Numbered from the stretch's first letter, positions 35,362 to 43,988 are shown. The stretch: 64,000 nucleotides of DNA from Paenibacillus kyungheensis (GCF_028606985.1 NZ_CP117416.1:844001-908000); one strand, 5' to 3'. The notes: generated from the letters alone by a model not told the origin. Translations and numbers: made by a program.

Positions 35362-36081
35362 TTATAGACGGACACCGATATGGAAAGAATCACGTAATTC
35401 CAATAGTTCTGCATAATGATCCACGATCATATCTGCTTCACTCAAATCTTGATTGCCTGAACCTGGATTCTGATGACCGATACAACGCATACCTGCAAGC
35501 TTAGCTGCTCGTACACCATTACGAGAATCTTCGATTACGACACAGTGTTGTGGTTCTACTTGTAATAATGATGCCGCATGCAAAAAGATATCCGGTGCAG
35601 GCTTACCATGTGCTACTTCTTCACCACTAACCATGACTGTGAAAAAGCGGCGTAATCCTGTACGCTCTAAAATCAATTCGATCAAGGAACGTGGAGAAGA
35701 TGAAGCGACCGCAAGCTTTATCCCTGATGCAGATAACCATTCGATCCATTGTTCTACATGGTCAAACGCTTGCAATTCCTTGTGATCTTGCATCACTTTC
35801 ATCACATTGTCTTTATGAAAAGCCAGAACTTCCTCCATCACATGATCCAGCTTGTGTTTATCCATCACTTGCTGAAACATCGATTCCAACGTAACACCTA
35901 CATACGTATGATGTTCTGTTTCTTCTACTGTAGCACCCAGATGCTGGAAAGAACTTTTTTCAATTTCAAAATAAATCGGTTCACTGTCGATCAGAACGCC
36001 ATCCATATCAAAAATAACGGCTTGAATCGGTGGGTCCTGCCACAAAGAAGATGAAGCGTTATTCAGATGCTTTGATGCCAT
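35362..36081 (-). CDS. HAD-superfamily phosphatase, beta-phosphoglucomutase-like
   Basis: 239 residues. The nucleophile motif is FDMDGVLIDSE (Asp25 nucleophile, Asp27 acid/base), then VASSSPRS (motif II), the lysine in HGKPAPDIF and VIEDSRNGVRAA (motif IV acidic pair). The alpha-helical cap between motifs I and II is the C1 type of beta-phosphoglucomutases and sugar-phosphate phosphatases. It is the last gene of the MFS-aminotransferase-dehydrogenase-HAD set, 29 bases after the dehydrogenase. In that setting it probably removes phosphate from an amino-sugar-alcohol phosphate, which is inference. The ribosome site GGAGG is 11 bases from the ATG, a little far. Confidence 0.88.
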   Translation of the reverse strand: MASKHLNNASSSLWQDPPIQAVIFDMDGVLIDSEPIYFEIEKSSFQHLGATVEETEHHTYVGVTLESMFQQVMDKHKLDHVMEEVLAFHKDNVMKVMQDHKELQAFDHVEQWIEWLSASGIKLAVASSSPRSLIELILERTGLRRFFTVMVSGEEVAHGKPAPDIFLHAASLLQVEPQHCVVIEDSRNGVRAAKLAGMRCIGHQNPGSGNQDLSEADMIVDHYAELLELRDSFHIGVRL

Positions 36082-36110
36082 ATGGTATTGACCTCCATTC
36101 CTCAGATCTA

Positions 36111-37148
36111 TTAAGTAGATTGTAAAACGACTTTAATCGCATTTGAAGATGGTGTCAATGTTCCACTGCTGATATTACAACCTAGCGTCTGGAACGCTTC
36201 TTCATAATCTTGCAGTGCAAAAGTATGAGTAATCAATTTGCTTGCCGGGATCAGATTGCGTTCGATCATATAATGAGCTGTCGCAAATGTACCTAGAGAA
36301 TCGATCGAACCGATAATTTTGAGACTACGATCCACGATTTCTTTAGGATTAAAAGAACTGACTCCATCACGCAAACCAACCAGCATCATATAACCCCCAT
36401 GAGCAAGGTTCGATAATACGGTTGTGCCTACTGCACCGGTTGTATCCACAATCAGATCAACCTGACGATCAGAAGGAGAGATGTGTTCTAGAGCACTTTC
36501 AAATGAGTTATGTGTATCCCAACGTTCCGGGGCTATCGCATTTGCAATATGCAAGCGATCTTGTGAGATATCAACAATGCTACCGGATACTCCTTTGGAA
36601 GCTAGAGCATAGCTGTATAACATTCCGATCGGGCCTGCACCCAAAATAATCGTACGGAAATTAGGCAGTAGTTGAATTTGGTTAATACCTGTGAGCATAC
36701 AACTCAACGGTTCTGTTAGCGTCGCTTCTGCATAACTAACATGATCTGCTAATTTGTAAAGAAACCGATCTTCAGTCACATAGTAGTCGGTAAATGTACC
36801 GTCACTACTTACTCCTGTCTCGGTCGTGCTTTTATGTAAACAATGGTTCTGCCTTCCTGTCCGGCACATATTACATTGACCGCAATAGTAGGTAGGATCG
36901 ATCACAACTCGATCACCAACTTGTAGAGTAGTGACTCTGTCGCCCACTTGTACGACTTCTCCAGCCGATTCATGCCCTAGAATGATTGAAGATTTGGCAT
37001 GATATTTGCCGCTCACAATACCGAGGTCTGTTCCACATACACCTGTTGCATGAATCCGTACCAATACTTGATTGTCTTGCGTAATTTGTGGTTGAGGTCT
37101 TTCTTCTAAAGCAACATCCCACGCTGATTTGTAGACAAGTGATAACAT
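36111..37148 (-). CDS. Zinc-dependent medium-chain dehydrogenase (sorbitol-dehydrogenase-like)
   Basis: 345 residues from ATG 37148, with GAGGAGGA immediately upstream; a further ATG at 37163 lies inside that site. Catalytic zinc ligands are Cys38 in VCGTD and His59-Glu60 in GHE; the structural zinc is bound by Cys89, Cys92, Cys95 and Cys103. NAD(P) binding is GAGPIGML. The fold and GHES motif place it with sorbitol and threonine dehydrogenases (GutB-like). It sits between an aminotransferase and a HAD phosphatase gene, a set in which the GutB1-type enzyme oxidises the terminal alcohol of an amino polyol. A cre-like palindrome lies upstream at 37231. Confidence 0.92.
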   Translation of the reverse strand: MLSLVYKSAWDVALEERPQPQITQDNQVLVRIHATGVCGTDLGIVSGKYHAKSSIILGHESAGEVVQVGDRVTTLQVGDRVVIDPTYYCGQCNMCRTGRQNHCLHKSTTETGVSSDGTFTDYYVTEDRFLYKLADHVSYAEATLTEPLSCMLTGINQIQLLPNFRTIILGAGPIGMLYSYALASKGVSGSIVDISQDRLHIANAIAPERWDTHNSFESALEHISPSDRQVDLIVDTTGAVGTTVLSNLAHGGYMMLVGLRDGVSSFNPKEIVDRSLKIIGSIDSLGTFATAHYMIERNLIPASKLITHTFALQDYEEAFQTLGCNISSGTLTPSSNAIKVVLQST

Positions 37149-37230
37149 AATATTCCTCCTCATATTAACTATAAGCGTATTCTTTTATATTCATCTAACA
37201 ACGTATATACATAATTTATTCGCAATTAAG

Positions 37231-37244
37231 TAAAAGCGCTTTAA
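37231..37244. promoter_or_regulatory. Symmetric cre-like palindrome
   Basis: TAAAAGCGCTTTAA is symmetric apart from the outer bases and differs from the ideal cre TGAAAGCGCTTTCA at two symmetric positions. It overlaps the aminotransferase stop, about 83 bases before the dehydrogenase start. It could be a weak CcpA site or a chance palindrome. Confidence 0.35.
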
Positions 37245-38479
37245 TCCAAAGACGACAAAACGAGATCCAATCGGCGAATAATCTCTACAATTTCTTCATC
37301 AGTAACTGTAAGGGATGGACGAACTTTCACGACATTACCAAATCCATAACGAGAACCACGTAGAATTAATTGTTGATCAGCAAACGCGAAATTGATAATC
37401 GCATTCATTTTGTTGGTATCTGGAGCATTGTATTCATCTACAATTTCTAGACCCCACATAAGACCAACACCACGAGCTTCACCGATACAGCTATATTTCT
37501 CTTCCAAATCTAAAAGTAAATCGCCAAGCAATTTGCCTTTGCGTTGTACTTCTTCCATAAATCCAGGTTCAGACACAACTTCCAATGTTGATTTAGCTGC
37601 GGTGACAGAGATCAGATTGCTACCAGACGTAAATGAATGTTCATGTTTTTCAAGTACATTTAGACGAGATTGCATTAATACGGCAGCAACAGGAACACCG
37701 ATTCCACCAAGCCCTTTAGCTAGCGTAATAATATCAGGTTTGATATCGAATAATGTACTTGCGAACATATAACCGGTACGACCAATACCTGTCTGTACTT
37801 CGTCTGCGATTAAGATGATATTTTGCTCATCACATAACTGACGAATGCCTTTGAAATATTCAGGTGGAGGTATAATATTACCGCCGTTACCTAGAATCGG
37901 TTCGATAATCATGCAAGCGGTAGAACCAGAACCACCGTATTCAAGCTGGTCGGCTAGTGCTTCTACACATTTCATTCCGCAATTGGAAGGGTTCGCATCG
38001 AACGGGCAACGATAGCAGTAAGGTGCAGGGACATGCAGAGAATTGGGAACAGATGAATTGGGGAATCCTTTACGACGAAAAGCATTACCCGAAATACCTG
38101 TAGCAAATTGAGTCTGTCCATGATGAGAGTAGAAAAGGCTGACAATATCAGTATCACCGGTGTATTTTTGAGCGATTTTAGTTGCGCATTCGTTTGCAGT
38201 GGAACCCGTGATGTCACGCATCCAGCCTGCATCGATCCCATTAGGTGCATATTCTAACAAATGCGATAACACTTCATCTACATAAGGTTCTGTAAAAGTA
38301 GACGACATATGCGTTAGATTACCAACTTGCTCTTGTACTTTTTCTACAACATAAGGGTGATTATATCCTAGAGAAAGGTTGAATGTACCGGATACACCGT
38401 CTATATATTCTGTGCCTGTATCGTCAATTAATTTAATACCTCTACCATAACGAAACCGATTCTCAGTTAAAGTTTGCAT
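37241..38479 (-). CDS. Class III PLP-dependent aminotransferase (GabT-like)
   Basis: 412 residues from ATG 38479, with AGGAGG upstream; the open frame extends 20 codons further without a site. Fold type I: PLP aspartate Asp226 in IADEVQTGIGRTG and Schiff-base Lys255 in LAKGLGGIGVP. The middle contains an unusual four-cysteine segment CYRCPFDANPSNCGMKC (residues about 155-171), as in a class III subset that includes GabT1 of azasugar biosynthesis. Family members transfer amino groups to sugars, polyamines or 2-oxo acids. Its neighbours (sugar-type MFS, MDR dehydrogenase, phosphatase) favour a sugar phosphate as amino acceptor. It is spaced about 92 bases from the dehydrogenase gene, likely in one transcript. 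Confidence 0.9.
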   Translation of the reverse strand: MQTLTENRFRYGRGIKLIDDTGTEYIDGVSGTFNLSLGYNHPYVVEKVQEQVGNLTHMSSTFTEPYVDEVLSHLLEYAPNGIDAGWMRDITGSTANECATKIAQKYTGDTDIVSLFYSHHGQTQFATGISGNAFRRKGFPNSSVPNSLHVPAPYCYRCPFDANPSNCGMKCVEALADQLEYGGSGSTACMIIEPILGNGGNIIPPPEYFKGIRQLCDEQNIILIADEVQTGIGRTGYMFASTLFDIKPDIITLAKGLGGIGVPVAAVLMQSRLNVLEKHEHSFTSGSNLISVTAAKSTLEVVSEPGFMEEVQRKGKLLGDLLLDLEEKYSCIGEARGVGLMWGLEIVDEYNAPDTNKMNAIINFAFADQQLILRGSRYGFGNVVKVRPSLTVTDEEIVEIIRRLDLVLSSLD

Positions 38480-38595
38480 GTTTTGCCTCCTGATTTTAAG
38501 TTCAAATAGACTTGATCTGCCAAAATAGACTGTCAGCACTACAACTACAATCGATTACTGGAACGCTGTTCCTCACCTCCTTTACAGAGTGATTT

Positions 38596-39798
38596 CTATG
38601 ATTGTACTCTTGATGTTAATTTGGCTTGAGAAGAACTCCATTGAGAAGTAAAAGCAATACTTATTAACAACACCAGTGCAAATCCAGCAAATACCCACAA
38701 GGTAGGCCCAACTGACCAATTCGCCATGCTCCAACCGATCACGTATTGCAATACAGAGCCACCGATACCGCCAGCAGCAATCAGAATACTGGTTGTACGT
38801 TCAGTCATGCCCGGAATCAGCACGTTTGCGAATACAAGAGCGATAGAGAATAGACCTGACATAAATAATCCGATACCAAAAATCAGAATATACATAGCGA
38901 CAGGATGAGAAACCAGAGCAAGTCCAATAATCATTAGCATCATGCCAAGTGAACTACCTATTAGAAAAGGAACATAACGAATCGATTCTGCTATACGTCC
39001 GACAAATAATCGACCAATCGTCATAGCTGCCCAGAAAAAAGTGACACTGAGCGAAGCGGCTGAATCACTAATAGAGATACTTTCGATCAGAATCGAAGGC
39101 AAGAAATTCATTACGCCTAATTCAAGACCCATATATACGAAGAAGAACAAAATAAAAATACTGAGAAATTGTAATTGTTTGCCACTGTATTTTCGTTTCA
39201 CAACAGCGCCGGTATGATCGGCATCATGCTCTTGAATACGGCGAAGCTGTGCAGAACTATCTGCTGGCATCGTCATCCAGAATATCAATAGCAATAATGT
39301 AGCTAATGCAACCGTATAGAAAGACAGCTGCCATACATTTAAGAAAATATACAGACTAGCAAGAGCAGGAATCAATAATGAACCTACGCCAAAATAAACA
39401 TCTAACTTGGTCATCGCGACCGCTTTTTGCGCTTCAGCGAATTCGATAGTAAATGCTCCAATCGAAGATTCGATAATTCCTGAACCAAAGCCAACAAAAA
39501 TCGTCATTGTGACCATCCAACCCCATACAGGCAATGTCCCCATCAACGCATAAGCAATCGTAATCGCACCAAGTGCAATCAATAACATATACTTACGTCC
39601 TACCCCTGCGGATAAAGATGGCGATACAATTACCCCTACAAGAAAGCCCATAAACTGTAGAAATAACAGTGTGCCTCCATCGCTGTAATCTTTACCGTAA
39701 TGCGGCAATATAACAGGGAGCAGAGCACCTAACAAAACACTGGTAATTCCGATCAAAAAATAAAAGCCACAACTTAATCCAAAAATCCTTTTCAACAT
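38596..39798 (-). CDS. GlcP-like MFS transporter (FHS family)
   Basis: 400 residues from the ATG at 39798, the second of two adjacent ATGs and the better spaced from GGAAGGG. Twelve membrane segments. LQFMGFLVGVIVSPSL, GFGSGIIESSIGAFTIEF and KLDVYFGVGSLLIPAL follow the layout I recall for Bacillus GlcP, a fucose/glucose-type sugar:H+ symporter family. Other members export small molecules. As the first gene of the minus-strand cluster it could either import the sugar precursor or export the product. The link to GlcP is from memory of sequence and needs a search. Confidence 0.8.
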   Translation of the reverse strand: MLKRIFGLSCGFYFLIGITSVLLGALLPVILPHYGKDYSDGGTLLFLQFMGFLVGVIVSPSLSAGVGRKYMLLIALGAITIAYALMGTLPVWGWMVTMTIFVGFGSGIIESSIGAFTIEFAEAQKAVAMTKLDVYFGVGSLLIPALASLYIFLNVWQLSFYTVALATLLLLIFWMTMPADSSAQLRRIQEHDADHTGAVVKRKYSGKQLQFLSIFILFFFVYMGLELGVMNFLPSILIESISISDSAASLSVTFFWAAMTIGRLFVGRIAESIRYVPFLIGSSLGMMLMIIGLALVSHPVAMYILIFGIGLFMSGLFSIALVFANVLIPGMTERTTSILIAAGGIGGSVLQYVIGWSMANWSVGPTLWVFAGFALVLLISIAFTSQWSSSQAKLTSRVQS

Positions 39799-39922
39799 CA
39801 TCACCCTTCCATAAATAATCAAATAAACTTGAAATTTCCATCTATGATCAACATAATGAATGAAGGCAGACGTTGTACAGTGACTGCCATCTATGTATTT
39901 AGCCTATAAGGAGTGATAGTGA

Positions 39923-40564
39923 ATGAGTCAGTTATTAGAAAATTTTCAAGGTAAAGCAATGGATGAACGATTACAATGGCATTGCCCACCAGAAGAATGG
40001 GAAGTATCTTCCGACAAACAGGTGCTTACATTTAAGCCACTCGCCAAAACAGATTTCTGGCAAAAAACGCATTATGACTTTCGAGTGGACAATGGACATT
40101 TTTTATTTGCTGAAATGACAGGTGACATCATTATGACAACGAAAGTGCGTACATATCCAGTTCATCAATATGATCAAGCTGGATTGATGATTCGTTTTTC
40201 AGAACATTGCTGGCTCAAAACGTCTGTTGAATTCGAAACGGACGGTCATGCCAAGTTAGGTGCGGTTGTCACCAACAATGGATACTCGGATTGGTCTACG
40301 CAAAATTTTGTTGCCGGTGAGACCGAATTGTTATTCCGTATTCGTCGTGAAGCTGGTGATTATACGATTGAGTATGCCGAGCAAGAGAAAGATGAGTCTG
40401 CACAGCCCCAATGGAACCAGATACGGATCGCTCATTTATTCGAAGATCAAAATGATCAGACACCTTTTCAATGTGGTGTGTACGCATGTAGCCCTCAAGG
40501 AGATGGCTGTCATGTTGAATTCGAATACTTGCATATTGAGCCACTACAAAAAGAGAACAAGTAG
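39923..40564 (+). CDS. DUF1349 (YesU-like) protein
   Basis: 213 residues, soluble. The beta-sandwich of the DUF1349 family (concanavalin-like) is visible in WEVSSDKQVLTFKPLAKTDFW, then DQAGLMIRFSEHCWLKTSVEFETDG with the typical QxGLM...WLK...E signature. Family members bind or act on carbohydrates, as the YesU fold suggests. Divergent from the MFS gene, with about 125 bases between starts, possibly sharing regulation. AAGGAGTGA upstream. Confidence 0.82.
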   Translation: MSQLLENFQGKAMDERLQWHCPPEEWEVSSDKQVLTFKPLAKTDFWQKTHYDFRVDNGHFLFAEMTGDIIMTTKVRTYPVHQYDQAGLMIRFSEHCWLKTSVEFETDGHAKLGAVVTNNGYSDWSTQNFVAGETELLFRIRREAGDYTIEYAEQEKDESAQPQWNQIRIAHLFEDQNDQTPFQCGVYACSPQGDGCHVEFEYLHIEPLQKENK

Positions 40565-40942
40565 TTAAAATTACGCTGAAAGTAAATGTAAAAATTATGT
40601 ATTTAATTACAATAAATAACTATAGAGTCTTAAATTTGAATAGTCAAGTTAAGAATATGTAAGGTTATACATTTAAGATTAAATAAGGAAAGCGAAGCGT
40701 TATATCGTATTTAGGAGATTAAAAATTGTAAAATTAGCATTAAATTTACTTTTTTATGAAATGAACATTATAAAAGTAAGTGGGAAAATACAGAGATAAA
40801 TATTTGATTAGGTAAAAACCAAAAGGTGATAACATCAGATTTTGGTTTGGCTATTCTATTTTGATTTTCAACCAACGTTGTATCAATTATTTCCCAGGTA
40901 ATTTCCCTAAAAGAGAATTAATAAAAAGCTCGCAAATAAAGC

Positions 40943-40997
40943 AAAAAGATTATTCTGAAGATAGGCAAAATAGCTATCATTTTAGAATAATCTTTTT
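40943..40997. terminator. Orphan intrinsic terminator
   Basis: AAAAAGATTATTCT pairs with AGAATAATCTTTTT and an inner GATAG/CTATC stem. No gene lies immediately before it on either strand within the region. Confidence 0.7.
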
Positions 40998-41179
40998 GTT
41001 ATGTATATATGGTTATATGGAAAAGTTTGGTTTTTAGACATATTGTATGGATATCATGTGAAAAGAGCTAGCTTGGTTTACAAGCACCTATAGAACGTAA
41101 TACAATAGAGTTATAGGCAGGTACTAAGTTTTCAAAAATTGTCCCAAATGCCCTATGTGATAACTTAATCTTTCTCGGG

Positions 41180-41206
41180 GATTCCATGAGTGACTACTGT
41201 GGAATC
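41180..41206 (+). promoter_or_regulatory. Inverted repeat in the desaturase leader
   Basis: GATTCCA (41180-41186) and TGGAATC (41200-41206) form a 7-bp stem around 13 bases, about 50 bases before the desaturase start. It may be a regulator site or leader structure affecting cold-related expression; function unknown. Confidence 0.4.
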
Positions 41207-41254
41207 ATTGTGAAGTAGGTTACGAATCGATCCCAAGAGAGGAATTACCTAAAT

Positions 41255-42298
41255 ATGTCCACTACGCGTGTGACGAAAGACCAAGATAATTGGCGCAAAA
41301 GTTTAGCTCCTTATGAGAAATCAAATACGAAGTACAGTGTATGGCAACTAATTAATACACTTGTTCCCTTTTTCGGACTCTGGTATCTTGCATACCTTAG
41401 TTTATCCGTATCTTACTGGTTAACCATTCCTATTATGGTACTTGCTGGTGGATTCCTTGTTCGTACTTTTATTATTTTTCATGATTGTTGTCACCGTTCC
41501 TTTTTCAAAAACCGTAAAGCAAATACAATTGTAGGTAATATTACAGGTATTATGACTTTATGTTCTTATGATCAATGGCGCTATAGCCACTCTATGCATC
41601 ACGCAACAAATGGTAATCTGGATAAACGGGGAACAGGCGATATCTGGACACTAACTGTAAATGAATATCTAGCATTATCTCCATTACGCCGTTGGGTGTA
41701 CCGTATGTATCGTAATCCAATGATTATGTTTACAATCGGTCCGATTTATACGTTTTTATTAATTTACCGTTTTAACCGCAAAGGCGCTCCAAAAAAAGAG
41801 CGTATGAACACATATATGGTCAATGTAGCACTTGTTGCTATTATCGGTTTACTTTGCTGGGCTATCGGCTGGCAAGCATTTCTAATGATTCAAGGCCCAA
41901 TCTTCTTTATGTCTGGTGTAGGCGGTATCTGGTTATTTTATGTACAGCATCAGTTTGAAGAAAGTTACTTTGAAGAAGAAGAAAATTGGAATTATGTCAA
42001 AGCGGCTATGCATGGTAGCTCGTTCTACAAACTTCCTAAAATCTTGCACTGGATTACGGGTAATATCGGTTTCCATCATATTCATCATTTAAGTTCTCGT
42101 GTACCCAATTATTTCTTGGAGTCCGCGCACAATACAAGTCCGGTGTTGCAAGATGTACAGACGATTACATTATTAACTAGCTTGCAATCATTACGTTTCC
42201 GTATTTGGAACGAAGATACGAAGAAATTTATAGGATTCAAAGATATTGATACTTCGCTTAAAGTCAAAAACAAAAAACAACAGCAAAAAGCAGGCTAA
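41255..42298 (+). CDS. Membrane fatty-acid desaturase
   Basis: 347 residues with GAGAGGAAT upstream. All three histidine boxes of the di-iron site are present: HDCCH (76-80), HSMHH (112-116) and HHIHH near residue 275. Four or more hydrophobic segments separate them. It is close to the Des type of Bacillus (delta-5 desaturase), which introduces a double bond in membrane phospholipid acyl chains in the cold. No desK-desR two-component pair follows; instead an orphan receiver protein gene lies 36 bases downstream and may be co-transcribed. The inverted repeat in its leader may be regulatory. Confidence 0.9.
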   Translation: MSTTRVTKDQDNWRKSLAPYEKSNTKYSVWQLINTLVPFFGLWYLAYLSLSVSYWLTIPIMVLAGGFLVRTFIIFHDCCHRSFFKNRKANTIVGNITGIMTLCSYDQWRYSHSMHHATNGNLDKRGTGDIWTLTVNEYLALSPLRRWVYRMYRNPMIMFTIGPIYTFLLIYRFNRKGAPKKERMNTYMVNVALVAIIGLLCWAIGWQAFLMIQGPIFFMSGVGGIWLFYVQHQFEESYFEEEENWNYVKAAMHGSSFYKLPKILHWITGNIGFHHIHHLSSRVPNYFLESAHNTSPVLQDVQTITLLTSLQSLRFRIWNEDTKKFIGFKDIDTSLKVKNKKQQQKAG

Positions 42299-42334
42299 TG
42301 ATCGGATAGATGCATCACCAGGTTTACGAGAGAG

Positions 42335-42736
42335 GTGGTATATTCTTCCGAATATATGAAAACAAAAAACCTTGAGATTTTGATTGCTGATGACAATGAC
42401 ATTAACCGGTATGTGTTAATGGAAATGTTGAGAAAATTAGGGCATAAAGTCAAAGGGGCAAAGCATGGTAAAGAAGCTGTACAACTAGCTACTCAATATT
42501 CATATGATATGATATTTATGGATTTGCGTATGCCCGAATTGGGTGGGATCGAAGCTGTACAACAAATTCGATCTTCTATTTCAGAACATGAGAAACAGCC
42601 TTATATTATTGCTTGTTCTACAGATCTTCTGAATGTAGATTTACTTTCAGAATCTAAAATGAACGCCTATATCAGTAAACCTTTGCGAAAAAGAGTGATT
42701 GAAGAAGCGCTTAGCGATTGGGAAGATTTACGATAA
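42335..42736 (+). CDS. Stand-alone response-regulator receiver protein
   Basis: 133 residues, one REC domain and no output domain. Acidic pair Asp19-Asp20 in ILIADDN, phospho-acceptor Asp63 in FMDLRMP, the Ser/Thr position in ACSTD, and Lys115 in YISKP. The DDNDINRYVLMEML start resembles receivers of hybrid kinases. It starts at GTG close to a GAGAG site; a later ATG (42356) is the alternative. The gene lies 36 bases after the desaturase and no kinase gene is near, so it likely receives phosphate from a kinase elsewhere. A terminator follows at 42756. Confidence 0.82.
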   Translation: MVYSSEYMKTKNLEILIADDNDINRYVLMEMLRKLGHKVKGAKHGKEAVQLATQYSYDMIFMDLRMPELGGIEAVQQIRSSISEHEKQPYIIACSTDLLNVDLLSESKMNAYISKPLRKRVIEEALSDWEDLR

Positions 42737-42755
42737 AAGATGATATGTCTACAAC

Positions 42756-42792
42756 AAAAAGAACAGCCCGATCAAAGGGCTGTTCTTTTTTT
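42756..42792. terminator. Bidirectional terminator
   Basis: AAAAAGAACAGCCC and GGGCTGTTCTTTTT pair around a 7-base loop. It serves the receiver gene and the convergent BtrH-type gene. Confidence 0.9.
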
Positions 42793-42814
42793 AATGCTTT
42801 TCATATAGTGCCTA

Positions 42815-43855
42815 TTAGAGAGTGGAGAAGGTGTGACGGTGACGAGGAGATAGCTGGTCATTTAATAGACGCATCTGTTCCATATGCAAAATGGTATACG
42901 CTATATCTTCTTCCATCGCTGCTACTGCTTTGATTTTTTCAGGTAGCGTATTGAAAATGTGTTCTTTATTCGCTTTGGGTTCATATAATTTGAGGTACAT
43001 CATGCGAATAACAGACCAGCTTTTAATAGATTGGGTAAATGCAGCACGAATACATTGCATATTAGCCTGTTCTAGATCTGCTCGATATTCTACAAATTTC
43101 AAAAATTGCATTCGTGACTGAACAATATACAACAATTCAAGATGCAATTTGTTCGCAGCACCTGGATTGAATTGGTTCATTTCCATCACAGCAAGTTGAT
43201 ACCATTGCTCAAATTGATCTGCAAATACGCGCATAGCTTCAAAAATAGAGTACGTTTGCGGTTGGAGCCCTAGATTTGTTTTGGCGATATTCAGTAATAC
43301 AAGATCTATATCTGTATCTTCTAGATCTAACGTAGAAGTACGAGGAGAGAATGTCATAATCTCATTCATAAATCCCTGACTAAAGTCAGCTACACTTTGA
43401 GTATAGTTGTGCGTCATATAAGAAACGTCTGTGCAAGCAAACATATCGGTTTGTGGATCATAGTTCACGATAATAAAAAAGTGTGTGTTATGCAGAGCAT
43501 GATAATTGTCAGGGAACCAGGGACAGGCGAATGAGTCACATTTGACCAACACCGGTCTGCCAGCTTCCAGTTCCTGATAAATAGTGTTCAGTGCATCAGG
43601 TAAAGAAATCTCGCGATGTAACGTATAATCAGTATTAGCATATTTCAAAATATCTTCATACGTATAGGATTCATGACCAAGTAAATCATACGAAAATGGA
43701 TCTGTTCCAAATTGAGAAAAAGTCCATGAATGGGCAAAAGCTTGTAAATAATCATCACCAAAATAAGACACAGCGGTAGCGATATTTCCGTTAAAACAAG
43801 ACCAATCAAATCCAGATAACGGTTTCAAATCAAGCAAGTTGGAAAAGGGAGGCAT
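42815..43855 (-). CDS. BtrH_N-type protein (butirosin H N-terminal-like, C39-like fold)
   Basis: 346 residues from ATG 43855, with AAGGAGC about 9 bases upstream; an in-frame ATG at 43879 has no site. The N-terminal half has the pattern of BtrH_N domains: Cys in SCFNGNIATAVSYFGDD, then GRPVLVKCDSF and HNTHFFIIVNYD with His and Asp, arranged like a papain/C39-type Cys-His-Asp triad. In butirosin synthesis BtrH transfers an amino-acyl group from a carrier protein to an aminoglycoside. Here no carrier protein or NRPS gene lies nearby. The C-terminal 140 residues are helical. Acyltransferase activity is inferred from the fold only. Confidence 0.75.
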   Translation of the reverse strand: MPPFSNLLDLKPLSGFDWSCFNGNIATAVSYFGDDYLQAFAHSWTFSQFGTDPFSYDLLGHESYTYEDILKYANTDYTLHREISLPDALNTIYQELEAGRPVLVKCDSFACPWFPDNYHALHNTHFFIIVNYDPQTDMFACTDVSYMTHNYTQSVADFSQGFMNEIMTFSPRTSTLDLEDTDIDLVLLNIAKTNLGLQPQTYSIFEAMRVFADQFEQWYQLAVMEMNQFNPGAANKLHLELLYIVQSRMQFLKFVEYRADLEQANMQCIRAAFTQSIKSWSVIRMMYLKLYEPKANKEHIFNTLPEKIKAVAAMEEDIAYTILHMEQMRLLNDQLSPRHRHTFSTL

Positions 43856-43958
43856 ATATCGTTCGCTCCTTATCTTCATATAGGTAGAGTAAAAATAGCT
43901 TATGTATGTTGTCTATCATACTACTGCCAGATATAAGACACAAATTAACCAATAAGAA

Positions 43959-43988
43959 TTGACATTCAAAATCAGTATATGGTATATA
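43959..43988 (+). promoter_or_regulatory. SigA promoter of htpG
   Basis: TTGACA (43959-43964) is followed after 18 bases by TATATA (43983-43988). The CIRCE element starts 12 bases after the -10, covering the likely start of transcription. Confidence 0.72.

Larger units (their letters stand above)
40565..41254. other. Gene-free AT-rich region, 690 bp, with two orphan hairpins
   Basis: No supported coding region lies here. Two hairpins are present: AAACCAAAA...TTTTGGTTT at about 40816-40849, and a strong terminator-like one at 40943-40997. Between them is a segment of about 95 bases that could be a small RNA or the remains of a lost gene. A third inverted repeat, at 41180-41206, belongs to the desaturase leader. 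Frames inside this region lack starts and ribosome binding sites. Confidence 0.5.

Noticed and set aside
35204-35416. Short GTG-started frame after aadK with a 12-bp tandem repeat (ACAGAAGCGCAT)
   Set aside because: No ribosome binding site and it runs through the terminator at 35301-35335; the repeat is only about 2.5 copies and looks accidental.
38500-38579. Short peptide frame after AAAGGAGGTG upstream of the aminotransferase
   Set aside because: The only GTG abuts the ribosome site and no ATG or TTG lies at workable spacing; I found no convincing leader peptide.
40850-41040. Open frame in the gene-free region (FWFGYSILIF...)
   Set aside because: No start codon with a ribosome binding site and it crosses the strong terminator at 40943-40997.
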